A stretch of 8,490 bases of DNA from Actinomycetota bacterium (GTDB lineage: Bacteria > Actinomycetota > Acidimicrobiia > Acidimicrobiales > JAFATL01). The notes under the pieces were generated by a model. That model saw nothing but the letters and a program-made list of their open reading frames with translations. It was not told the DNA's origin and did no database searches. The DNA is taken from positions 1 through 8,490 of the forward strand of contig JAFATL010000693.1 in the NCBI GenBank assembly GCA_019243975.1. The letters are read 5' to 3'. The stretch's first letter is position 1; every line of letters begins with the position of its first letter. Of the stretch, positions 1 through 8,490 are shown one piece after another. The translations under genes were made by a program, and so were the position numbers.

Positions 1-281
1 CCGCCCCGCCCCGTGCCTTCGGGGTCGCCGCCCTGCAGCACGAAGCCGGGGATCACGCGGTGGAACACGATGCCGTCGTAATAGTGGTAGCGGGCCAGCA
101 CGACGAAGTTGTTGACGGTCTTGGGTGCTGCGATCGGATCGAGGGCGATGGTGAGCGTGCCCTTCGACGTGACCATCTCGGCCGTGTAGCGCTTGTTCGC
201 ATCGATGCACATCGGCGGCGGTCCGTCGAAGCGCTGCTGCTTGGGGCTGGAGCCGTCGGCCGCGGGGCACTCGGTGGGCAC
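1..281 (-). CDS. Cyclophilin-type peptidyl-prolyl cis-trans isomerase (3' end beyond window)
   Basis: The visible N-terminal 93 residues form the first part of a cyclophilin domain, which isomerises Xaa-Pro bonds during protein folding. The active-site strand reads [15 protein letters not shown] (about residues 73-87) and keeps the catalytic Arg and the Phe and Gln of the substrate pocket. The C-terminal half lies outside the window. I chose the GTG at 281-279 because AGGAGG lies 4 nt upstream (286-291) and no other suitable start is seen. From this start there is no signal peptide or membrane segment, so the protein looks cytosolic. It lies 8 nt downstream of a second cyclophilin gene on the same strand, so the two are almost certainly one operon. 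Both share a CP.ADG...CID block with two cysteines 20 residues apart (C5 and C25 here), suggesting gene duplication. Family assignment is secure; cellular location is inferred. Confidence 0.88.
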   Translation of the reverse strand, partial: MPTECPAADGSSPKQQRFDGPPPMCIDANKRYTAEMVTSKGTLTIALDPIAAPKTVNNFVVLARYHYYDGIVFHRVIPGFVLQGGDPEGTGRG

Positions 282-285
282 AGGT

Positions 286-289
286 CCTC

Positions 290-291
<2 letters not shown>
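286..291 (-). promoter_or_regulatory. Shine-Dalgarno AGGAGG overlapping upstream stop codon
   Basis: On the minus strand the sequence reads TAGGAGG-acct-GTG. The TAG is the stop codon of the upstream cyclophilin and its last two bases are part of the ribosome binding site of the next gene. This fixes the GTG start at 281 and suggests translational coupling of the two cyclophilins. The 4-nt spacing is on the short side. Confidence 0.65.
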
Positions 292-3345
<3,054 letters not shown>

Positions 3346-3349
<4 letters not shown>

Positions 3350-3627
3350 TCGCAGCGACACGGGCTGCTCCCACATTTGGGGCAACCACCCGCGTAGCGG
3401 GATGCCGCTTCCTCGAGGGTGACGCCGAGCTGGTTGGCGAGCGACGCCAGCCACGCCAGCACGTCGCCCACCTCGTGCACCTGCTCGGCCCGGTCGCCCT
3501 TGCGCACGGCCCGGGCCAGCTCGCCCACCTCTTCGGCCAGCCACGCCACCGTGGCAGTGACGCCGCGGGCGGCATCCCGATCGCCATAGGTCGAAGCCAT
3601 GTGTTGTTGAAAGGCGGCCAGCTCCAT
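3346..3627 (-). CDS. MazG-like nucleotide pyrophosphohydrolase with cysteine-rich tail
   Basis: A 93-residue protein of the all-alpha MazG/NTP-PPase type, which typically hydrolyses nucleoside triphosphates to monophosphate and pyrophosphate. The metal-binding pattern is visible: EEVGE at 32-36 and EVGD at 52-55, on two predicted helices. After the helical core comes a C-terminal tail with four cysteines (Cys82, Cys85, Cys90, Cys92; CPKCGSSPCRC), a likely small zinc site. The protein is about the size of one MazG domain, so it is not the two-domain E. coli MazG. The ATG at 3627 is chosen because the MazG helix starts soon after and a -10-like hexamer lies 7 nt upstream. The gene is divergent from the dehydrogenase at 3652 and convergent with asd. 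Substrate is unknown; house-cleaning of modified nucleotides is only a family-level guess. Confidence 0.82.
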
Positions 3628-3634
3628 GTGGCTC

Positions 3635-3640
3635 AGTATT
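3635..3640 (-). promoter_or_regulatory. Putative -10 element AATACT for the MazG-like gene
   Basis: On the minus strand AATACT matches four of six bases of TATAAT and ends 7 nt before the ATG at 3627. There is no room for a leader with a ribosome binding site unless transcription starts inside the divergent gene. It overlaps the opposing hexamer at 3637-3642. Confidence 0.3.
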
Positions 3641-3642
3641 CT
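3637..3642 (+). promoter_or_regulatory. Putative -10 element TATTCT for the short-chain dehydrogenase
   Basis: TATTCT fits TAnnnT and lies 9 nt before the ATG at 3652. No good Shine-Dalgarno sequence is present (only cgggacggc), so a leaderless transcript is likely. It overlaps the MazG-like gene's hexamer within a 24-bp intergenic gap. Confidence 0.38.
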
Positions 3643-3651
3643 CGGGACGGC

Positions 3652-4419
3652 ATGGACTATCGGGGCAAGGTGGCGGTGGTCACCGGGGCGTCCTCGGGTC
3701 TCGGGCGGCAGTTGGCCCTCGACCTGGCGGCCGCCGGCGCCGTCGTTGTCGGCGTGGCCCGCCGTGAACCCGAGCTGCGCGAACTCACCGACGAGATGCG
3801 TCGTAGCTCCCCGAAGTCCGGCTATGTCGTGTGCGACCTTGCCAGCGGCGACATCGGCACGACCATGCAGTCGATCGAGGAGACGTACGGGCCCGTCGAC
3901 GTCTTGATCAACAACGCGGCCATGGATCTCAAGGTCGGCCTGCGCGACATCGCCGTCGACGACTACCGCCACCTGATGGAGGCCAACTTCCTGTCGGCCG
4001 TGTCGGCCACGCTGACCGTGCTGCCCGGCATGATCGAACGGGGCCACGGTGTCGTCGCCATGGTGTCGAGCGACGGCGGCCGCCTGCCCGGCTCCGGGCC
4101 CGGCGCCTACCCCGCCTCGAAGGCGGCGTTGGGTGCGTTCGCCGAGAGCGTGTCGTACCGGGTGCGGCGCAAAGGCGTGCGCGTGCACCTCGTGTACCCC
4201 GCGTTCATGCCCACGGCGATGGGCCTGGCCGCCCTGGACCGCGGGCTGCGCCGCCCGCCCTTCTTTGCCCGCCGCACCGTCGAGCAGGTGTCCAAGCTGG
4301 TGCTGCGCAAGCTGGGCGGCCCCCACTTTGAGATCAACGCCGCGCCCGTCATCGTGTGGGCCACGGTGTTCCGCGCCGCCGTGCCCCGGCTGTACCAGCG
4401 CTTCCGCTCGTCGCGCTAG
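3652..4419 (+). CDS. Short-chain dehydrogenase/reductase (SDR family)
   Basis: A 255-residue classical SDR with a Rossmann fold and NAD(P)-dependent oxidoreductase activity. The cofactor motif TGASSGLG is at 11-18, NNA at 87-89, the structural Asn is Asn112, the catalytic Ser is within VSSDG (139-140), and YPASK gives Tyr153 and Lys157. An Arg pair after strand 2 (VARRE, 37-38) suggests NADP(H) preference. The C-terminal 30 residues are hydrophobic and basic (VIVWATVFRAAVPRLYQRF), which could let the end associate with membrane, as in several lipid-acting SDRs; this is an inference. Substrate cannot be told from sequence. The ATG at 3652 places the cofactor loop at the usual position. The gene stands alone: divergent from the MazG-like gene and convergent with the acyltransferase, 15 bp from its stop. 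Confidence 0.92.
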   Translation: MDYRGKVAVVTGASSGLGRQLALDLAAAGAVVVGVARREPELRELTDEMRRSSPKSGYVVCDLASGDIGTTMQSIEETYGPVDVLINNAAMDLKVGLRDIAVDDYRHLMEANFLSAVSATLTVLPGMIERGHGVVAMVSSDGGRLPGSGPGAYPASKAALGAFAESVSYRVRRKGVRVHLVYPAFMPTAMGLAALDRGLRRPPFFARRTVEQVSKLVLRKLGGPHFEINAAPVIVWATVFRAAVPRLYQRFRSSR

Positions 4420-4434
4420 CGACCGGCGCGCCGC

Positions 4435-6276
4435 TCAGCCCGACGCGCGCTTGTGTTCCTCGTACGCCTGGAGGAGCTGGTTGCCCAACCACCCGCGGGC
4501 CAGCGCCTGTCCCTCGGCGGGCGCCAGGTGCAGGCCATCGAAGCGAACCGCGGGGTCGAACGTCGGGGCGTCGGTGCCGTCCTTGCCCAGCTGCGCCGCC
4601 AGTGGGGCGATGCGGATGAGCGGGAACGACTTCACCAGCTCGGCGTCGAGCTCGTTGATGCGGTGGGCGCGGGCGGGGTCGTTGAGCGAGACGGGTCCGC
4701 CCCCGGCCAGCTTCACGCCCTGCGTGGTCTTGTCGGGGTCCCAGTCGGCGTCCGGTGTGTCGAGCCACACCACGGGCACGCCCAGCGAGGTGATCTGGGT
4801 GAGACCGGCCCGAGCAGCGCGGAGGTAGGCGGCGTCGATCACGGGCTCGCCGATGTGGTGCCACTCGCTCTGGCCCGGCAGGCGCAGATCGGCCATGTCG
4901 GGGTAGCCGATCATCAGCAGGATCACGTTGGGATGGAACGCCTGGGCCGCCTTCACGGCTGCGGGGATCACCGGCGCGCAGTGCCGCGTCTCCTCGAAGC
5001 CGAGGCGGTAACGCGCCTGCACCTCGGGGATGAAGCCGCAGCCTGATTTCGACGAGGTCTGCGCCACCAGGCGACCGGACTCGCGGCCGTACTTCTCGAC
5101 TTGCGGCCCGAGCACGCCCGCCGTCGAGTCGCCGATCACCATCACTCGCAGCGGGCCGCCGGTCGCGCTGGCCAGGTGGTAGGTGGGCAGCTTGCCCACC
5201 GGGACCGTGAACGCCAGCAGCACGCACGCGGCGATGGCGATGGCCAACGGCCCCTCGACGCCGCGCACGTAGCCGCCCCGGCGTACCGGCCACTCGACCA
5301 GCCAGAACGACAGCTCGGCGATCACGATCGTCACGGCCACCCGCACGAGGAATAGCGGCCAACCCCCGAGCCCCGTGCGGCCTTCGCTCAAGGTGAGGAA
5401 CACCGGCCAGTGGTACAGGTACACGCCGTAGCTGATGCGGCCGAGGTGCACGAGCGGCCGCACGCCGAGCAGGCGCGTCGTGAGCGGCCCGCGCAACGCG
5501 CCGATCAACAACATCGTGCTGACCGCTGCGACGAGCGCGAAGCCGCCGTGGTAGAGCCAGCGGTCGCTCTCCTGCACCAGCCAGAACAACAGCAGCGAGC
5601 CGACCAGCCCGACGAGACCGGCGGCGTCGGCGACGCGCCCGCCGACGGGTGGGCGTCCCTCGAGCGAACGGCGCGACCACCACAACGCCAGCAACGTGCC
5701 GACCAACAGTTCGAGGGCGCGCGTGTCGGTACCGAAGTAGGTGCGGGTGGGGTCCTGGATCGCGAGTTGCAGTACGAGGCTGCCAACTGCCAGCACCGCC
5801 AAGGCCACCGCCAACGCGGCCCGCCGCCACCGCAGGCACAGCGCGACCAGCAACGGGAACACCAGGTAGAACTGCTCCTCGATCCCGAGCGACCAGTAGT
5901 GCTGCACCGGTGACGGGTCGGCGGTGATGCCCGCGTAGGTGTGCTGGGTGGCGATGAGGCGCCAGTTGGCGACGAACCCCAGGGCGGCCCGTATGTCGCC
6001 CACCACGTTGGGGTGCTCGCGGCCGGGGACGAAGAGGGCGGTGTAGACGAGGATGCCGGCGAGTGTCAGCGCCGACGCCGGCAGCAGGCGCCGGGCCCGG
6101 CGGATCCAGAAGCGGCCCAGCCGCACCGCGCCCCGCCGCCGGTGCTCGTCGACCAGCAGGGTGCAGATGAGGAACCCCGACAGGGTGAAGAAGGTGGACA
6201 CGCCCAGGAACCCCCCTCGGGCCCATCCGAACCCCTGGTGGAAGACCAGGACGGCGACCACGGCGACGCCCCGCAC
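4435..6276 (-). CDS. OafA/YrhL-type membrane acyltransferase fused to SGNH domain
   Basis: From the first GTG the protein has 613 residues. The N-terminal part (about 1-360) is an acyltransferase-3 domain with about ten membrane helices. It has the conserved His13 (VFHQ), FFTLSGFL (29-36) and WSLGIEEQFYL (128-138). The C-terminal soluble part is an SGNH hydrolase-like domain: GDSTAG at 382-387 with Ser384, and DGLH at 580-583 as the Asp-His pair. Such fusions transfer acetyl or other acyl groups from the cytoplasm to cell-surface polysaccharides, peptidoglycan or glycolipids; the acceptor here is unknown. The start is uncertain. The conserved ALDG that precedes VRGVAV in this family is encoded upstream of GTG 6276, but no ATG, GTG or TTG occurs in frame there. 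CTG at 6336, preceded by TGGGAAA, would add 20 residues. The gene follows tRNA-Pro on the same strand. The TGA stop is at 4437-4435. Confidence 0.93.
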   Translation of the reverse strand: MRGVAVVAVLVFHQGFGWARGGFLGVSTFFTLSGFLICTLLVDEHRRRGAVRLGRFWIRRARRLLPASALTLAGILVYTALFVPGREHPNVVGDIRAALGFVANWRLIATQHTYAGITADPSPVQHYWSLGIEEQFYLVFPLLVALCLRWRRAALAVALAVLAVGSLVLQLAIQDPTRTYFGTDTRALELLVGTLLALWWSRRSLEGRPPVGGRVADAAGLVGLVGSLLLFWLVQESDRWLYHGGFALVAAVSTMLLIGALRGPLTTRLLGVRPLVHLGRISYGVYLYHWPVFLTLSEGRTGLGGWPLFLVRVAVTIVIAELSFWLVEWPVRRGGYVRGVEGPLAIAIAACVLLAFTVPVGKLPTYHLASATGGPLRVMVIGDSTAGVLGPQVEKYGRESGRLVAQTSSKSGCGFIPEVQARYRLGFEETRHCAPVIPAAVKAAQAFHPNVILLMIGYPDMADLRLPGQSEWHHIGEPVIDAAYLRAARAGLTQITSLGVPVVWLDTPDADWDPDKTTQGVKLAGGGPVSLNDPARAHRINELDAELVKSFPLIRIAPLAAQLGKDGTDAPTFDPAVRFDGLHLAPAEGQALARGWLGNQLLQAYEEHKRASG

Positions 6277-6348
6277 GCCGTCGAGCGCCGGCCACCGGCG
6301 ATCGGACGTGTGGGCGTCGGGGGAGGCGGTGACCAGGGCGTTTCCCAG

Positions 6349-6423
6349 TCGGGAAGGCGGGATTCGAACCCGCGACCTCAGCGTCCCGAACGCTGCGCGC
6401 TAACCAAGCTGCGCTACTTCCCG
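6349..6423 (-). tRNA. tRNA-Pro (anticodon CGG)
   Basis: A full 75-nt cloverleaf on the minus strand. The acceptor stem CGGGAAG (6423-6417) pairs with CTTCCCG (6356-6350) over 7 bp. The D arm is GCGC/GCGC with a 10-nt loop. The anticodon arm is CAGCG-TTCGGGA-CGCTG, with anticodon CGG at 6388-6386. The variable loop is AGGTC, and the T arm is GCGGG-TTCGAAT-CCCGC. The discriminator base is A (6349), as expected for proline. The CCA end is not encoded (CTG follows), so it must be added after transcription. The tRNA reads CCG codons, which are frequent in such GC-rich genomes. It lies 28 bp after the cupredoxin stop codon and 72 bp before the acyltransferase GTG, all on one strand. Confidence 0.96.
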
Positions 6424-6437
6424 TGTTGCGGAGGAAG

Positions 6438-6443
6438 AGTGTA
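6438..6443 (-). promoter_or_regulatory. Possible -10 element TACACT for tRNA-Pro
   Basis: In the 28-bp gap between the cupredoxin stop and the tRNA, the minus strand reads TACACT, a TAnnnT hexamer 14 nt before the mature 5' end. That would give a short 5' trailer for RNase P. No -35 element is recognisable upstream, where the sequence is cupredoxin coding DNA. Read-through from the cupredoxin operon is an alternative. Confidence 0.33.
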
Positions 6444-6451
6444 CGTGACGG

Positions 6452-7714
6452 TTACTTGACCACCACCGTGCCGACCATCTTGGGGTGGATCAGGCAGGCG
6501 TATTGGTAGGTGCCGGGCTGGCTGAACGTGAGGCTGTACCCGGTGACCTCGGAATTGTCGCCCTGGAGCATATCGAGGCCCGAGGAGTGGAACCCGGACC
6601 CGTTCCAGGTGCCTCCGTCGAGGATGTAGGTGTCGCCCGCGCCCTCGGGGATGTCCTTGGGGAACTTGGGCCCGGCCCCGGAGTTGACGACGGGGTTGAA
6701 GGCGATGGTGCCGTCCTTCTTGATCGTCAGGACCGGGACGTAGCGCGGAACGTTGAAGCTCACGGTGTGCTCGCCGATCATCGCCCAGGTCACCTTCTGC
6801 CCGACCTTGGCGTGGATCGTGCGGGGGACGAACTCGTTGGCCAGGACGGAGTTGGGGTCGTTGGTCGTGAACCCGGCGAAGTACCCGTCCTTGAGCTTGG
6901 CGATCTGGTTCTCAGTGGGCGGGGGCTGGAACTTCGAGATGTCGTTGACGACCTTCAGCAGGTCGAACTTCGGCAGCGCATTGACCTGCTTGAGTGCCTT
7001 GCGGACTGATTCGGTGAGCGCGTTCGCCTGCGAGAGGGCGGCGCGATCGACGGCACCCTGGCTGGGGATGGCGGCACCCGCCGACTTCACGATGATGCGG
7101 CCCTGCATCTGGGGTCCGTGGACGCTGCAGTAGTAGTGGTAGGTGCCGGGCTTGATCGACTTCGACAGCTTCACGTCGAAGCTGTTGCCGTTGTTGCCGG
7201 CGTAGGGGATGTAGCCGCTGCTGTAGTACGCCTGGGTGCCGTTGAAATCCGGTTGCACGCGCTTGGGGCACGGCTTCTTGGGATCCGACGGCGGAACGCC
7301 GCCCTTGTCGATGTAGCAGGGCTGCGCGGCCGGCTGGATCACACTCTGGTTGTCGCCGAGCATGTCGGGCAGGTGCTCGAACGCCTTCTTGAACGCGTCT
7401 TGTGCCTCTTGTGACGGGGGACCGTTCTGCTGGAACTGCGGGAGCAATGGGTTGATGGTGTTCAGCCCGTCGTCGACGAGGGTGCCCATGGTGACGCTGT
7501 GGGGCTCGCCATTCCACGCCTGCCTGAAGTGCACGATGTCGCCTGGGTGCACCGTGACGGTATTGGGGAAGTAGGCGAGGGCGATGGCGGCGAAGTCGGG
7601 GTTGTTGTAGTCGACCAGCACCTGGCGACCACTCCCGCCGCTGCCTGGCGCGCAGGCGAACGCCACCGTGCCAATGAGGACGAGCACGCCGGCCAACAGC
7701 GCCCGGGATCGCAT
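6452..7714 (-). CDS. Secreted two-domain cupredoxin (probable lipoprotein)
   Basis: A 420-residue exported protein with two plastocyanin/azurin-like domains. The N-terminus has a basic and hydrophobic signal sequence ending at Cys21, followed by a Gly/Ser-rich stretch, like a lipoprotein. However, AFA-C is a weak lipobox (no Leu at -3). Both domains keep a full set of type 1 copper ligands: His72, Cys196, His199, Met203, and His316, Cys407, His410, Met413. Electron transfer outside the membrane is therefore plausible, but the partner is unknown. Each domain carries a long insert between the first His and the Cys (123 and 90 residues). Cys133 and Cys149 in the first insert may form a disulfide. 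The ATG at 7714 overlaps the previous gene's stop (TGATG), with an in-frame GTG at 7717 as alternative. Translation is likely coupled to the upstream paralogue. The TAA stop is at 6454-6452. Confidence 0.87.
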   Translation of the reverse strand: MRSRALLAGVLVLIGTVAFACAPGSGGSGRQVLVDYNNPDFAAIALAYFPNTVTVHPGDIVHFRQAWNGEPHSVTMGTLVDDGLNTINPLLPQFQQNGPPSQEAQDAFKKAFEHLPDMLGDNQSVIQPAAQPCYIDKGGVPPSDPKKPCPKRVQPDFNGTQAYYSSGYIPYAGNNGNSFDVKLSKSIKPGTYHYYCSVHGPQMQGRIIVKSAGAAIPSQGAVDRAALSQANALTESVRKALKQVNALPKFDLLKVVNDISKFQPPPTENQIAKLKDGYFAGFTTNDPNSVLANEFVPRTIHAKVGQKVTWAMIGEHTVSFNVPRYVPVLTIKKDGTIAFNPVVNSGAGPKFPKDIPEGAGDTYILDGGTWNGSGFHSSGLDMLQGDNSEVTGYSLTFSQPGTYQYACLIHPKMVGTVVVK

Positions 7715-8490
7715 CACTTGACCACCACCGTTCCGACCATCTTCGGATGTATGAGACACGCATATTGGTACGTGCCCGCTTTGGTGAACGTGAGGCTGTA
7801 GGCGGCCGCCGCGTTCTCGGGCGTATCCGGACTGATGCCGGAGTTGCGGAAGCCGGTGCCGTTCCAACTTCCTCCGTCGACGATCAGCGTGTCACCGGCG
7901 CCTTCGGGATAGTTGTCGGGGAACTTCGTGCCGCCTCCGGAGTTGGCCCGCTTGTCGAGCTTGACCGTGCCGTCCTTGGCTATGGCCAGGATGGGGAAGT
8001 ACCGGGGTACGTCGAAGCTCACGGTGTGGGCGCCGACGAACGCCCACGTGACCTTCTCGCCCACCTTGGCGTGGATCGTGCGGGGAAGGAACTCGTTGGC
8101 GAGCACGGGATTGTTGTCCTGGGTGCCGAAGCCGGCCAGGTACGCGTCCTTGAGCTTGGTCCTCTGATTGTCGCTGAGCGGAAAGCCGGCGATCCCGATG
8201 GCCTTCTCGAGGCTGTAGCCGGTGGTGGCCTTGTCGAGGCTCTTCTTCAATGCACCCGTCTTCGACCGCGCCTGCGACAGAGCTGCTTCGTCGACCTTGC
8301 CCTGGCTCGGGATCGCTTTGCCTTTGGGCTCGACGATGATCTTCCCCTGCATCTCGGGCCCGTGGAAGTTGCAGTAGTAGAGGTACGTGCCGGGTTCGAT
8401 GTCGTTGGCGAGCTTCACGTCGAAGCTGTTGCCGTTGTTGCCGGCGTAGGGGATGAACCCACTGCTGTAGTACGCCTGCTTCCCCGTGAA
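7714..8490 (-). CDS. Cupredoxin paralogue, C-terminal 258 residues (5' end beyond window)
   Basis: This is a close paralogue of the gene directly downstream, open to the window edge with no start in view. An internal GTG at 8418 is not the start, because conserved sequence continues upstream (QAYYSSGFIPYAGNNG). Visible are the end of the first cupredoxin domain, with Cys-x2-His-x3-Met (YYCNFHGPEM, visible residues 38-47), a helical linker, and a complete second domain with His155, Cys244, His247 and Met251 (counted from the window edge). All visible copper ligands are intact. The last 20 residues are identical to the paralogue, while the linker after the first domain is much more divergent. 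The stop TGA (7716-7714) overlaps the next start by one base, so the two genes form one operon. An exported location is expected by analogy, since the signal peptide lies outside the window. Confidence 0.88.
   Translation of the reverse strand, partial: FTGKQAYYSSGFIPYAGNNGNSFDVKLANDIEPGTYLYYCNFHGPEMQGKIIVEPKGKAIPSQGKVDEAALSQARSKTGALKKSLDKATTGYSLEKAIGIAGFPLSDNQRTKLKDAYLAGFGTQDNNPVLANEFLPRTIHAKVGEKVTWAFVGAHTVSFDVPRYFPILAIAKDGTVKLDKRANSGGGTKFPDNYPEGAGDTLIVDGGSWNGTGFRNSGISPDTPENAAAAYSLTFTKAGTYQYACLIHPKMVGTVVVK

Noticed and set aside
4424..4433. Palindrome CGGCGCGCCG between the convergent dehydrogenase and acyltransferase genes
   Set aside because: It has no loop and no T tract, and such short GC palindromes are expected by chance in DNA this rich in GC. 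I cannot support calling it a terminator.
4349..6295. A 648-codon minus-strand frame over the acyltransferase
   Set aside because: It is a shifted frame of the acyltransferase gene, dominated by Arg, Pro and Gly, with no recognisable motifs. The other frame has all the acyltransferase and SGNH motifs.
6349..6423. tRNA-Pro as an integration site with a genomic island next to it
   Set aside because: There is no integrase, no repeated tRNA 3' end elsewhere in the window, and no change of base composition across the boundary.
7715..7867. A 51-codon N-terminal extension of the downstream cupredoxin gene
   Set aside because: It overlaps the coding sequence of the upstream paralogue and would bury the signal peptide. 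The ATG at 7714, overlapping the preceding stop, is a better start.

Overview
The window is GC-rich DNA with GTG starts and short intergenic gaps, some of which look like leaderless promoters. It carries a lysC-asd operon and a membrane-anchored cyclophilin of the mycobacterial PpiB type. This fits an actinobacterium. An Acidimicrobiia-like lineage is my best guess, but it is an inference from gene style; no rRNA or other marker is present to settle it.

Layout. Positions 1-1048 (minus) hold two cyclophilin-type peptidyl-prolyl isomerases in one operon. The first is membrane-anchored with an altered active site. The second is a canonical soluble-looking enzyme cut by the window edge. Positions 1075-3308 (plus) hold aspartokinase (lysC) and aspartate-semialdehyde dehydrogenase (asd), the first two steps from aspartate to lysine, threonine, methionine and diaminopimelate. 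lysC contains a clear internal ribosome binding site and start for a separate regulatory beta subunit. Divergent promoters sit in the 26 bp between the cyclophilin and lysC starts.

A long inverted repeat at 3305-3349 contains the stop codons of both asd and the convergent MazG-like gene (3346-3627, minus), and probably terminates transcription in both directions. The MazG-like gene is divergent from a short-chain dehydrogenase (3652-4419, plus), again with a very short shared promoter region. From 8490 down to 4435 everything is on the minus strand: two tandem two-domain cupredoxin genes, tRNA-Pro(CGG), and an OafA-type membrane acyltransferase fused to an SGNH domain, whose start codon is problematic.

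Most of the content is ordinary core metabolism and envelope or periplasm functions. I see no defence system, mobile element, CRISPR array or prophage. The most interesting signals are small: the symmetric divergent promoters, the shared-stop hairpin, the aspartokinase beta-subunit start, the paired cyclophilins, the tandem cupredoxins and the missing acyltransferase start codon. No stretch longer than 300 bases lacks a gene.
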